Assembly (NCBI GenBank): GCA_009777775.1
Contig: WRLE01000004.1
Span: 62,001 to 126,000, forward strand
Length of the DNA stretch: 64,000 nucleotides
Direction: 5' to 3'
Origin: Oscillospiraceae bacterium
GTDB taxonomy: Bacteria > Bacillota > Clostridia > Oscillospirales > Oscillospiraceae
This document shows positions 7,929 through 16,882 of the stretch, one piece after another (positions within the stretch are counted from its first letter, which is position 1; every line of letters starts with the position of its first letter). A program made the position numbers and the translations under genes. Under the pieces are notes generated by a model. The model was not told where the DNA came from. It saw nothing but the letters and a program-made list of their open reading frames with translations, and made no database searches.

Positions 7929-9587
7929 TCACAGTTTTAAATAACAAGAAACGGTTGTACCGATGTTTTCGGAGCTGTTTAGCTCTACCCAGCCATTGTG
8001 AAACTCTGTGATATGTTTGACGATGGACAAGCCTAAACCTGTTCCTCCGGTTTTCTTCGACCTAGACCTATCCACGCGATAAAAACGCTCAAAAACATGG
8101 GGTTGATGCTCCAGAGGAATTCCAATGCCATTGTCCGATACTGATATTTTACACATCAGCCTATTCACAAGCTCCAGCTCAACTGTGACGCAACCATCTT
8201 CGCTGTTATATTTAATCGCATTGTCTATTAGATTATGGAGCAGCTCGTCTATCATCCTGTGATTGGCAGATATGTTAAACCTTTCACCAATTAGCTTGAT
8301 TTCAATGTTCCCCGCACTATCCCGCAAAGCTCCGATTACGGTTTCCGCAAGCTCCCATAAGTCGAAGACGGTATTTTCCATTGCGCTTTTGCCCTCATCG
8401 AATTCTGACAATCGAATAATATCTTCAATTAGGACAAGTAATCGACCTGCTTGTTCCGTGATTCTACTGGCAAAACTAATGATATCATCTTCTTTAGCTA
8501 TGCCGTTCGATATCATTTCAGATAATGCAGAAATAGTTGTCAGCGGAGTTTTTAGTTCATGGGAAACATTTGCAGAAAACTCCCGCCGCTGCCGTTCCGC
8601 TCTATGCCTGGCTGTGGCATCATGGAAAAGAATCACAGCTCCCCTAGTGGTGCCGCTTGTTATAACAGGACTCATGTGGATGCTATAGACTCTTTCCGAG
8701 CGGTCAAGCTGCATCTCAACGCTTTCCCCAGCAAGACATTTTTTTACTCCTTGCTGAAATTCCTCATTTCGATAAATGTGCAAAATATTGTTTGATTCCA
8801 CATCATTTCCAAACAATTCGCGAGCACTGGCGTTAGCTGTCAGTATAATACCATCCGCATCGGTGAGGACGAGACCTTCATTCATATGCTTATTGATTGT
8901 TTCAATGGTGTCAGCTCTTTCGGAAAGGGTGGTAATCTGCGCATCCAGGTCTCTCTTTTGCTGTTGTATTTTTAGTGCGTATGGAGTCAATTCATCATAG
9001 ACAGGCATTGCTTCGCTATCAAAATCTATAGTCTCAAGTGGTGCTATTATACGTTCAGTAAGCCTTCTTCCCACAAAATTAGCAATGAATAGTATAAGCA
9101 GCGTCACTGTTATTATCGCAGGTAAAACCACTGCAAAAACCCTAGTTATTCCATCAATTAATCCAGAAATTCTAAGTACATTTCCATCTTGCAACAAAAT
9201 GGCATAATAATACATATCCACGCCGAATGTATCCGAACGACGTAGGGACTCCCCTGTACCCGTGTCGAAAGCTTCGATTAATTCAGGCCTGTCCATGTGG
9301 TTTTCCATATAATCGGCAGACGCTCTGCTGTCTAGCAATACGGTTCCATCTGGTGAAATGACTGTCATTCGTGGTACATTTTCAGAATAGCTTACATAAT
9401 CAGAAAATTGCAAGCCACCAATAATTCCGCTGTTAAGCATGTCTGATAGAAGTCTTGCATGTCCCTGTATCAGTGTACGTTCCTGTTCCTTTGCAGCATT
9501 GTGGAATAGAAAGCTTAAAGTTACTGACAGTACCAGCACACTAGGCATAAGCAAGCATATAAAATTAATATAGATGCGTCGCTTCAT
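7929..9587 (-). CDS. phoR: Phosphate-regulon sensor histidine kinase PhoR
   Basis: 552 residues: membrane helix (about 8-30), an extracellular sensor region (about 31-150), a second helix (about 150-172), a HAMP-like linker, a PAS domain (about 235-330), a HisKA domain with the phospho-acceptor His343 in ANVSHELKTPL, and an ATPase domain with the N box (LIDNAIKYN), the DNGIGIP G1 box and GGTGLGLSIV G2 box. It is the last gene of the pst-pho run, 101 bases after phoB, and would phosphorylate PhoB when phosphate is scarce. The binding site AAAGGAG precedes the ATG. Confidence 0.93.
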   Translation of the reverse strand: MKRRIYINFICLLMPSVLVLSVTLSFLFHNAAKEQERTLIQGHARLLSDMLNSGIIGGLQFSDYVSYSENVPRMTVISPDGTVLLDSRASADYMENHMDRPELIEAFDTGTGESLRRSDTFGVDMYYYAILLQDGNVLRISGLIDGITRVFAVVLPAIITVTLLILFIANFVGRRLTERIIAPLETIDFDSEAMPVYDELTPYALKIQQQKRDLDAQITTLSERADTIETINKHMNEGLVLTDADGIILTANASARELFGNDVESNNILHIYRNEEFQQGVKKCLAGESVEMQLDRSERVYSIHMSPVITSGTTRGAVILFHDATARHRAERQRREFSANVSHELKTPLTTISALSEMISNGIAKEDDIISFASRITEQAGRLLVLIEDIIRLSEFDEGKSAMENTVFDLWELAETVIGALRDSAGNIEIKLIGERFNISANHRMIDELLHNLIDNAIKYNSEDGCVTVELELVNRLMCKISVSDNGIGIPLEHQPHVFERFYRVDRSRSKKTGGTGLGLSIVKHITEFHNGWVELNSSENIGTTVSCYLKL

Positions 9588-9688
9588 AAGTCTTTCTCCT
9601 TTCCACGTTTATACGTATTTACGAGGGAAAACATATAATATTTGATGTTTGTCTTTATCACGCTACTAACAAATTTTTATCTCCATAA

Positions 9689-10366
9689 TTATATAATGGG
9701 ATCGATACGATACCCCACATTGCGGACGGTTTTTATCATACCGCCATGGGTACCAAGTTTTTGCCGCAAAGTTTTAATATGCATATCAACTGTTCTGCTC
9801 TCACCTTCGAAATCGAAGCCCCAAACAGTTTGCATTATTTGGTCACGACTGAGAACCAGTCCAGAGTTAAGCATCAAATAATACAGCAATTCAAATTCTT
9901 TGAATGTCAGTTTGACGAAAGTATCATCAATGGACACCTCCCGGCGAGTGTTGTCTATGATGATTCCTGACAATTCCAGTTTTTCGCTGTGGTCTGTTTC
10001 GCTCCTGCGTAAAACAGCATTTACCCTTGAGATTAGCTCCATTACGCCAAAGGGTTTTGATATATAATCATCTGCTCCCATATCCAGCCCTTTTACCTTG
10101 TCAAATTCGTCGCTTTTTGCTGTGAGCATTATTATTGGAAGCTTTTGAGTTTTAGACACGCTACGGAGCTTCCGTAAAATTGTGAGTCCATCTTCATCTG
10201 GAAGCATGATATCGAGAATGACAAGTGCAGGTAGTTCCGATTCCATGGCTATATATAAATCCTTCCCAGTTTCATAACCACTGGCATCAAAACCAGCTGA
10301 ATTCAACGCATATATCACAATTTCCTGTATATGCTCATCATCTTCAACAACATAGATTTTATTCAC
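9689..10366 (-). CDS. phoB: Response regulator PhoB/PhoP
   Basis: 225 residues: a receiver domain (about 1-120) with the acidic pair EDD, phospho-acceptor Asp52 (VILDIMLPDEDG), the conserved Thr (MLTAKSDE) and Lys (YISKPF), then an OmpR/PhoB winged-helix DNA-binding domain (about 130-225; LTFKEFELLYYLMLN, RTVDMHIKTLRQKL). The start is GTG, nine bases after GGAG. Being in one run with pstSCAB, phoU and phoR, it is the expected activator of this operon, and four candidate binding boxes precede pstS. Confidence 0.95.
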   Translation of the reverse strand: MNKIYVVEDDEHIQEIVIYALNSAGFDASGYETGKDLYIAMESELPALVILDIMLPDEDGLTILRKLRSVSKTQKLPIIMLTAKSDEFDKVKGLDMGADDYISKPFGVMELISRVNAVLRRSETDHSEKLELSGIIIDNTRREVSIDDTFVKLTFKEFELLYYLMLNSGLVLSRDQIMQTVWGFDFEGESRTVDMHIKTLRQKLGTHGGMIKTVRNVGYRIDPII

Positions 10367-10404
10367 AGTATTACTCCTTATTTACATCGAATATGGCATC
10401 AAAG

Positions 10405-11058
10405 TTATGCTTGTTCGTTCCAATGCTTTCCCATAATGGAAAAGACTACCCACTCTGCAATGTTGGTGGCATGGTCACCGATACGCTCGAAATACTTTGC
10501 TATCATCATTAGGTCTATTGCTTGACCACCATTTTCCTGATCTTCTCTGATGAGTTCAATGAGGTTATTTTTTATAGTGGTAAAAAACATATCCACCACA
10601 TCATCGCTCTCGATAACAGCATAAGCCAGATCTAAGTCTTTTTTAACGAAAGCATCAATGCTCTCAGTAACCATTTTCGAGGCTGTTATAGCCATTTGCG
10701 GAAGATTGTCCAGCTTCTTAATATATGTTTCATCTATGAGCATCAGGGCAATTTCTGAAATGTCGGCAGCCTGGTCTCCGATACGCTCCATATCAGTTAT
10801 CATTTTTAATGCTGCTGATATAAGCCTTAAATCCTTTGCAACTGGTTGTTGTTGCAAAAGTAATTGTAGACATAGTGCTTCAATGTCCTTTTCCATTTGG
10901 TCGATTTCATTGTCGAAAGCTATTGCTTCCAAGGCCATTGTGCCGTTTTGTTGGGTGAGTGCTCCAATAGCCATGGCAATAGCTTTTTCAATCATTGCAC
11001 CCATTTCCACCAGCATTTCATGCAGCAACGCAAGCTGCTCTTCGAATTTAGTTCTCAT
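10405..11058 (-). CDS. phoU: Phosphate signalling protein PhoU
   Basis: 217 residues, all helical, made of two PhoU repeats with the metal-binding pattern DxxD (AFDNEIDQMEKDIE in repeat 1) and ERIGDQAADI and ERIGDHATNIAE in repeats 1 and 2. PhoU links the PstSCAB transporter to PhoR and keeps the kinase off when phosphate is plentiful. Its ATG shares one base with the pstB stop (TGATG), so translation is probably coupled. Confidence 0.96.
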   Translation of the reverse strand: MRTKFEEQLALLHEMLVEMGAMIEKAIAMAIGALTQQNGTMALEAIAFDNEIDQMEKDIEALCLQLLLQQQPVAKDLRLISAALKMITDMERIGDQAADISEIALMLIDETYIKKLDNLPQMAITASKMVTESIDAFVKKDLDLAYAVIESDDVVDMFFTTIKNNLIELIREDQENGGQAIDLMMIAKYFERIGDHATNIAEWVVFSIMGKHWNEQA

Positions 11059-11834
11059 CAGCCAAACCTGCCTGTAATATAATCTTCGCAGCGCTTATCC
11101 TTTGGCATGGAAAAAACCTGTTGGGTATCTCCAAACTCAATCATTTCACCTAGCAGGAAAAACGCTGTCTTATCTGATATTCGAGTTGCTTGCTGCATAT
11201 TGTGGGTCACAATAACAACAGTATAGTCTTTTTTTAGCTCAGTTACCAAATCTTCTATTTTAGATGTGGAGATGGGGTCAAGAGCACTTGTGGGTTCGTC
11301 CATTAACAAAACCTCTGGTGATACCGACAAGGCTCTGGCTATGCATAGTCTTTGCTGTTGTCCACCAGATAATGAGAGGGCACTTTTTTTCAATCTATCT
11401 TTGGTCTCCTCCCATATTGCAGCATCTCTAAGGGATTTTTCAACAATTTCATCAAGTTTTTGCTTGTTCTTTATTCCATGTGTACGCGGTCCAAAAGCAA
11501 TATTGTCATAAATACTCATGGGAAAGGGATTTGGCTTTTGAAACACCATGCCCACACGTTTTCTGAGCATATTTACATCAATATCCCCATAAATATCTTG
11601 ACCATCAAGTAAAACAGAACCTGTAATTTTACAGCCTTCGATGAGGTCATTCATGCGATTTAAACTTTTGATTAGCGTTGATTTTCCACAACCAGAAGGA
11701 CCGATGAAAGCCGTGATTTCTCCTGCCTTTATATTCATGGAGATGCTTTTTAATGCTTGAAACTCATTATACCACAGATTTACACCGCTTATCAGTATTT
11801 TTGTTTTTGTCTTTTCCTTTTCCATAACCATCAC
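11058..11834 (-). CDS. pstB: Phosphate ABC transporter ATP-binding protein PstB
   Basis: 258 residues with Walker A (GPSGCGKST), the Q loop ([15 protein letters not shown]), the ABC signature (LSGGQQQRL), Walker B ([12 protein letters not shown]) and the switch His (IVTHNM). [11 protein letters not shown] is characteristic of PstB. The reading frame opens with a GTG overlapping the pstA stop; ATGs at 11831 and 11825 are alternative starts. Confidence 0.97.
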   Translation of the reverse strand: MMVMEKEKTKTKILISGVNLWYNEFQALKSISMNIKAGEITAFIGPSGCGKSTLIKSLNRMNDLIEGCKITGSVLLDGQDIYGDIDVNMLRKRVGMVFQKPNPFPMSIYDNIAFGPRTHGIKNKQKLDEIVEKSLRDAAIWEETKDRLKKSALSLSGGQQQRLCIARALSVSPEVLLMDEPTSALDPISTSKIEDLVTELKKDYTVVIVTHNMQQATRISDKTAFFLLGEMIEFGDTQQVFSMPKDKRCEDYITGRFG

Positions 11835-12688
11835 TTTGTCGATTCCTTAAATTTTCTTTCGATTGATGTCGATAGCATATTTATACCAACAACAAGCACT
11901 AATAAAATAACTGCTGTTGCATATGCCTCATTGCGATAATGCCCTTGGCTTGACAGTTGCAATACGTGTAGTGCTAATGTCCGTCCTTGGGAAAACAGGT
12001 TGTCCGGTATTTTTATTACGCTTCCTATTGTAAATACCAATGCAGCAGTTTCACCCACTATGCGCCCCATCGCTAATATGATTCCGGCGAATACACCTGG
12101 TAGCGCAGGCGGTAGAACAACTCGCCATACTGTTCGCAAGCGTCCAGCTCCAAGGCTAAATGAACCTTCACGATAACTGTCAGGTATGGACTTAAGGCTC
12201 TCTTCTGTTGTTCGTATGATAAGGGGTAACACCATTATAGCAAGAGTAAAACAACCTGCTAATATAGATTTTCCCCAACCTAGCCAATCTGCAAAGAATA
12301 TATATCCGAATAAGCCAAAAACAATCGATGGAATCCCAGCCAAAGTTTCGCTGGTTGTTCTAATCGCTTGAACAAACTTGCTTCCTCGCTTTGCGTACTC
12401 CACCAAATAAATTGCTGTGAATACTCCAAGGGGTACTGCTAAAACTAGCGTTACCACTATCATTATAACTGTAGTTACAATAGCAGGGAAGAGCGATTGA
12501 TTTTCTATAGTATATGTAAAGCTAAACAAGGATGGCTTAATATGTGGAATACCTCTGATCAATACAAAAACTAAAATATAAACCAATATGAAAACAGTGA
12601 GAAATGCCGATGTCCAAACAGCAAGAAATCTCAACCAATCAATTGGTTTTTTTCGTTTTATTTTTTTAATAAGCAGTTCCATAAGCAC
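11831..12688 (-). CDS. pstA: Phosphate ABC transporter permease PstA
   Basis: 285 residues with about six membrane helices. The permease EAA-loop pattern [31 protein letters not shown] is present, as are the PstA-typical [15 protein letters not shown] and [12 protein letters not shown]. It forms the membrane channel with PstC. It starts eight bases after the pstC stop and overlaps pstB. Confidence 0.95.
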   Translation of the reverse strand: MLMELLIKKIKRKKPIDWLRFLAVWTSAFLTVFILVYILVFVLIRGIPHIKPSLFSFTYTIENQSLFPAIVTTVIMIVVTLVLAVPLGVFTAIYLVEYAKRGSKFVQAIRTTSETLAGIPSIVFGLFGYIFFADWLGWGKSILAGCFTLAIMVLPLIIRTTEESLKSIPDSYREGSFSLGAGRLRTVWRVVLPPALPGVFAGIILAMGRIVGETAALVFTIGSVIKIPDNLFSQGRTLALHVLQLSSQGHYRNEAYATAVILLVLVVGINMLSTSIERKFKESTK

Positions 12689-12696
12689 AATCCTTC

Positions 12697-13587
12697 TTAT
12701 TGACTTGCTTTTTCATTATTTAGTATAGAAAACAGCGCATTGATGAGCATGATGAATACGAACAAAACAACACCAGTCGCAATAAGTGCACCATTGTGCA
12801 AACTACCATGTTCAACATATCCCATTTCTATAACGATGTTAGTGGTCATAGTTCGAACTCCTTTAAGAAATTCATGGGGTAGTCGAAACACAGCTTGATT
12901 GCCAACAACCATTTTCACAGCCATTGTCTCGCCAATGGCTCTCCCAATACCAAGAACAATTGCCGCCATTACTCCAGATTTCGCAGCTGGGAGCAAAACT
13001 TTAAATACCGTTCGTTCATGACTGGCTCCCAAAGCAACTGCTGCCTCATATAGTTCCTGGGGAACAGCCCTAAGGTTTGTTTCAGCTATGCTTATGATAG
13101 TAGGCAATATCATTATACCAAGCAAAATAGATGCCGCTAACATCGAGTCTCCGCTCATCATGTCGAATTTTTTTCCGAAAGCATCGAATATCATCGGCAC
13201 CAAAACCATCATGCCAAAGAAACCATAAATAACCGATGGCACCCCAGCCATTAGATTGATAGCTGGCTTAATTATACGATATAGAGGCCCAGGACACATC
13301 CTAGCCATAAATACTGCCATGAAAAGCCCAATGGGTACTCCCAACAATATCGCTCCAGCTGTGACATATATGCTTCCCAATATCATAGGTAAAATCCCAA
13401 AAGCTGGGTTGCTATTCGTTGGTGTCCATTTTTGTCCCAACAAAAATTTCGATGGTCCTATTTCAAATATCGTAGGTAATCCTTGTGCAAACAAAAAAAT
13501 ACATATCAATGCCACAGCTAAGATAGCTATAAAAGCCGCTATGACAAAAACAATATGCATTATTCTTTCCCGAGCTTTAGTAGTCAT
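12697..13587 (-). CDS. pstC: Phosphate ABC transporter permease PstC
   Basis: 296 residues with about six membrane helices. PIGLFMAVFMARMCP, GVPSVIYGFFGM, the EAA loop YEAAVALGASHERTVFKVLLPAA and the family motif GRAIGETMAVKMVVGN mark it as PstC. It lies between pstS and pstA; 159 bases separate it from pstS, part of which is a heptamer repeat tract. Confidence 0.96.
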   Translation of the reverse strand: MTTKARERIMHIVFVIAAFIAILAVALICIFLFAQGLPTIFEIGPSKFLLGQKWTPTNSNPAFGILPMILGSIYVTAGAILLGVPIGLFMAVFMARMCPGPLYRIIKPAINLMAGVPSVIYGFFGMMVLVPMIFDAFGKKFDMMSGDSMLAASILLGIMILPTIISIAETNLRAVPQELYEAAVALGASHERTVFKVLLPAAKSGVMAAIVLGIGRAIGETMAVKMVVGNQAVFRLPHEFLKGVRTMTTNIVIEMGYVEHGSLHNGALIATGVVLFVFIMLINALFSILNNEKASQ

Positions 13588-13717
13588 ACAGGCACCAACT
13601 TTTTAATCGCTATTGAATCATTTTATATGGAAAAAGGAATTGGGAAGAGAAATTCTTTCCTTGATGTAGGAGTCTTGATACAAACATTCCTAGTATAAAA
13701 ATCACGAATTCCAATTT

Positions 13718-13759
13718 CCTAATTCCTAATTCCTAATTGCTAACTCCTAATTGCTATCT
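13718..13759. repeat. Heptamer tandem tract at the 3' end of pstS
   Basis: Six 7-base units: CCTAATT three times, then GCTAACT, CCTAATT and GCTATCT. The tract begins in the pstS-pstC gap and runs into pstS, encoding its last residues and stop codon (minus strand GAT AGC AAT TAG). Confidence 0.75.
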
Positions 13760-14700
13760 GCCCATCTGGTGACTTCGCCTGTGAAAATGACTTTTACTTG
13801 ATCAATCGTCATACCCTCAACAGGATTTGCTGGGTTTACGATTACTGCCACTCCATCCAATGCGATGTCGTAATCTGTCAGATTGGCTTTTTCTTCATCC
13901 CTCAATGCACGGCTTGACATACCAATGTCCAACACACCGCTTGTGGATTCGCTGATACCAGCACCAGAACCTCCGCCTGAAATTTCAATTTCCACACCTG
14001 GATTTAAAACAATGTATGCTTGCCTCAATGCTTGCATTAAAGGCTCAACCGAGGTGGAACCTCCAACTTTCAGCGTTCCGCTCAAACCGCTTGTGGAATA
14101 GCTCTCTGCGTTTAAATCTACTTTTGTCCACCTTGTCGCTGCTATGTCTTGCCCTTCAGCCGAGAGCATAAAGGCTATAAAGTCTTGCACCAGCGGGTCG
14201 TCTACACTATCTGCATTTACGCAAACTAGAAGGGGCCTTTGTAGCTTATAGCTACCATCCATGATGGTTTCATTTGATGGATAAACTCCGTCAATGGTGA
14301 GTGCTTTCACACGGTCGCTCAAAGAACCAACGGAAACATAGCTGATTGCATATTCGTTTTCTTCGACTTTTGTGAGTATTTCATTTGTTTCGCTGATTAC
14401 AACTGCTTCTTCATACATGTCCCCACCTACACCAGTAATGCTCACAAAAGCGTCCCTGGTTCCGCTACCATCTTCACGAGTAAAGACCGCGATTATGCGG
14501 CTTGCATCAAAGCTGTCGTCTGCTTCTGTACTTTCTGGGGTTTGGTTTGTATTGGCTGGGCTTGGCGATGTATTTGATGGGCTAGGAGATGATGAGCTTT
14601 GCGAGGGGCTCGAGCTGCTTGGCGTATTGTTATTCGTGCATCCAGCCACGAGAGCCAGTGTAAAAACAATCACCAGTGTTATTGCTAAGATTTTCTTCAT
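13747..14700 (-). CDS. pstS: PstS phosphate-binding lipoprotein, circularly permuted
   Basis: 317 residues with a lipoprotein signal ending LVAGC (Cys21) and a Ser/Pro/Asn/Thr-rich linker to about residue 62. All conserved PstS blocks are present, but in swapped order. Residues 68-195 hold what is normally the second half (VFTREDGSGTRDAF to FMLSAEGQ); residues 206-313 hold what is normally the first half (GTLKVGGSTSVEPL, GGGSGAG, IGMSSR, ALDGVAVIVNP, IFTGEVTRW). The normal order is the reverse. The ATG at 14700 follows GGAGG by about nine bases; an upstream in-frame extension lacks a binding site. It heads the pst-pho operon and should feed phosphate to PstCAB. Confidence 0.93.
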   Translation of the reverse strand: MKKILAITLVIVFTLALVAGCTNNNTPSSSSPSQSSSSPSPSNTSPSPANTNQTPESTEADDSFDASRIIAVFTREDGSGTRDAFVSITGVGGDMYEEAVVISETNEILTKVEENEYAISYVSVGSLSDRVKALTIDGVYPSNETIMDGSYKLQRPLLVCVNADSVDDPLVQDFIAFMLSAEGQDIAATRWTKVDLNAESYSTSGLSGTLKVGGSTSVEPLMQALRQAYIVLNPGVEIEISGGGSGAGISESTSGVLDIGMSSRALRDEEKANLTDYDIALDGVAVIVNPANPVEGMTIDQVKVIFTGEVTRWADSN

Positions 14701-14741
14701 TGTGGTATCCTCCAAAATTAATATTAACTAAATGTAAAATT

Positions 14742-14796
14742 AGTTTAATGGTCATTTGTAAAATCCAAATGTCTATCCAAGTAAAACCTATGTAAA
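14742..14796 (-). promoter_or_regulatory. Candidate PhoP/PhoB boxes and -10 element upstream of pstS
   Basis: On the minus strand, four half-sites lie about 11 bases apart: TTTACA (14796-14791), TTTACT (14785-14780), AGACAT (14774-14769, weak) and TTTACA (14762-14757). This is the TTNACA-N5 repeat arrangement of Gram-positive PhoP sites. A -10-like TAAACT (14747-14742) follows at the usual distance, with no good -35 hexamer, as expected for an activator-dependent promoter. Confidence 0.65.
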
Positions 14797-14890
14797 ATTC
14801 CATACTCATTGACACTGTGCGTTGAAGCGTGTTAAAATGAATTCAGTGTTCAATTAATCAGAAATACTTGCGAAGATGGGAGGGATGCTC

Positions 14891-16111
14891 GTGAATACAT
14901 ATATAGCTAGGCAACCTATCTTCAATATGAAAAAGCAAATTTTCGGCTATGAACTTCTTTTTCGAGGTGGCGATGAAGATTTTTATAGGCTTGATGCAAA
15001 CACAGACCACGACCAAGCCACTTCCCATGTTATCATCGAAAGCTTCTTTTCTCGAGGAATCGAAACCATCACAGGCGGCAAGCCTGCCTTCGTAAACTTT
15101 ACAGCCAATTTACTATTGGAAAACACCGCCACCTTATTCCCAAGAGACCAATTGATTGTGGAAATATTGGAAACAATCACACCGACACCTGAAATAATCG
15201 CAGCTTGCCGAGAGCTCCATAGAAAAGGTTACAAGCTTGCTCTGGACGATTTCACTTACACTCCAGAGTTGGAACCACTCATCGAATTAAGCAGGATAAT
15301 CAAATTTGATTTCATTGCAAGCACTCCACAAGAAATCGCCCAAATGATGAGACAAATCAATCTAAAAGGAAAATGGCTGCTCGCGGAAAAAATTGAAACA
15401 AATGAAATGTTCGATTTAGCAATGTCAATGGGTTTCCGCCTATTTCAAGGCTATTTTTTCAGTAAACCTGAAACCATGTCATCACGAACCCTTTCACCAT
15501 TGAAATTCAGCTACATAGCTTTGATGCGTGAAGCCAGTGCTGGTGAGGAAATAAACATTCAAAGGGTCAGCAAAGCCATTCGTGACGATGTTGCTCTTTC
15601 TTATAAATTACTGCGACTTGTAAATTCTGCCTTTTATGGACTTCGCAACGAAGTTACAGATATCTCAAGGGCAATAGCCGTACTTGGCAGCATCGAGCTT
15701 CGAAAATGGATATTTATGATTGCACTAATGGGACTCAGTTCTGACAAACCCGATGAAATCATAAAAATGTCCATGATAAGAGGCAGAGTTATCGAAAATT
15801 TGAATACAAAATTCGGTTTTGTCAAATCCGATGAAAGTGCTTTTCAAGTTGGATTGTTTTCCATGCTTGATGTCTTAATGGATGTTCGCATGGCAACCGC
15901 ACTGGAAGGTATTCACCTCGCCCAAGAAGTCACAGCTGCACTCATATACCAAACAGGTCCTCTATACGACTTGCTGGAGCTCGTGGTCAGCATAGAGCGC
16001 AGCGATTGGGACAAAACCGATACCTATGTAACCGCACTTAATATCAATGCGGATGAGATATCAGAAATATATCTTGATGCTGTTAAATGGTGTAATGATT
16101 TAGCTATATGA
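14891..16111 (+). CDS. YuxH-type EAL/HDOD signalling protein
   Basis: 406 residues. An N-terminal EAL-like domain (about 1-200) opens with the family pattern YIARQPIFNMKKQIFGYELLFR and has FVNFTANLL, EILE and LALDDF. The catalytic EAL motif is degenerate (YELL), so cyclic-di-GMP hydrolysis is doubtful. A C-terminal HDOD domain (about 200-400) contains SYKLLRLVNSAFYGL and ISRAIAVLGSIELRKWI. The start is taken as GTG at 14891, seven bases after GGGAGGG; ATGs at 14876 and 14885 overlap that site. It is transcribed away from pstS. Such proteins act in signalling or motility; the partner here is unknown. Confidence 0.88.
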   Translation: MNTYIARQPIFNMKKQIFGYELLFRGGDEDFYRLDANTDHDQATSHVIIESFFSRGIETITGGKPAFVNFTANLLLENTATLFPRDQLIVEILETITPTPEIIAACRELHRKGYKLALDDFTYTPELEPLIELSRIIKFDFIASTPQEIAQMMRQINLKGKWLLAEKIETNEMFDLAMSMGFRLFQGYFFSKPETMSSRTLSPLKFSYIALMREASAGEEINIQRVSKAIRDDVALSYKLLRLVNSAFYGLRNEVTDISRAIAVLGSIELRKWIFMIALMGLSSDKPDEIIKMSMIRGRVIENLNTKFGFVKSDESAFQVGLFSMLDVLMDVRMATALEGIHLAQEVTAALIYQTGPLYDLLELVVSIERSDWDKTDTYVTALNINADEISEIYLDAVKWCNDLAI

Positions 16112-16141
16112 TCACATATGAATAGAGGGGCGATTATCAAC

Positions 16142-16786
16142 ATGATGGATATAAGCGAATTGAAGTTTGACGAGGACGGATTAATCCCCGCCATTGTTAC
16201 CGATTATGCAAGCGGTGCTGTTTTAATGCTTGCTTATATGAATGCCGAGAGTTTGAAAATCAGCATTGACGAAGGCATATGCTGTTTCTGGTCGCGCTCA
16301 AGAAAGGAATTGTGGCGAAAGGGCGAAACCTCTGGCAATACACAGCATATTGTCAGCATAAAAACAGATTGTGACAAAGATACGCTCCTAGTGAATGTGG
16401 TAAAAGATGGACCTGCCTGCCATACCGGTGCTGAGTCTTGTTTTTTTGAGCATATACATGGGGAAAACCTTGAAGCTTTCAATCTCTACACTCTATTTGA
16501 CATAATCGATGATAGAAAAAATAACCCGCAAGCTGGCTCATATACAACATATTTGTTTGAAAAAGGTCTCGATACGATGCTGAAAAAAATCGGAGAAGAA
16601 TCCACCGAGGTAATAATAGCAGGAAAAGCCGATGACAGAGTTGAGACAATATACGAAATTGCTGACCTGGTATATCACACCATGGTATTGATGGCTAAAA
16701 TGGATATAAGCCCCAAGGATGTTATAAAGGAACTTGCCTCCAGACACGGCATTGGCACAGGAGTCAGGGACTTAATTAATGATTAA
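16142..16786 (+). CDS. hisIE: Bifunctional phosphoribosyl-AMP cyclohydrolase / phosphoribosyl-ATP pyrophosphatase
   Basis: 214 residues. The N-terminal HisI domain (about 1-110) has [26 protein letters not shown] and the metal-binding Cys/His set ([12 protein letters not shown]). The C-terminal HisE domain (about 118-214) has [21 protein letters not shown] and [12 protein letters not shown]. It performs steps 2 and 3 of histidine biosynthesis. The start is ATG 16142 (or 16145) after AGAGGGG. It stands apart from other his genes except the histidinol phosphatase that follows. Its last codons lie in a heptamer repeat. Confidence 0.95.
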   Translation: MMDISELKFDEDGLIPAIVTDYASGAVLMLAYMNAESLKISIDEGICCFWSRSRKELWRKGETSGNTQHIVSIKTDCDKDTLLVNVVKDGPACHTGAESCFFEHIHGENLEAFNLYTLFDIIDDRKNNPQAGSYTTYLFEKGLDTMLKKIGEESTEVIIAGKADDRVETIYEIADLVYHTMVLMAKMDISPKDVIKELASRHGIGTGVRDLIND

Positions 16787-16862
16787 TGATTAATAATGAA
16801 TAATTACTCAACTAACAATTGACGATGAACAATTAACGATGAACAATTATTCATTATTAATT
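16779..16862. repeat. Degenerate heptamer tract between hisIE and hisK
   Basis: Twelve 7-base units in register, including ATGATTA (twice), AACAATT (three times), GACGATG and AACGATG. It covers the hisIE stop codon and most of the gap to the next gene. The period matches the tracts at 533-644 and 13718-13759. Confidence 0.75.
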
Positions 16863-16882
16863 ATACATGGGGGTTTTATTGT

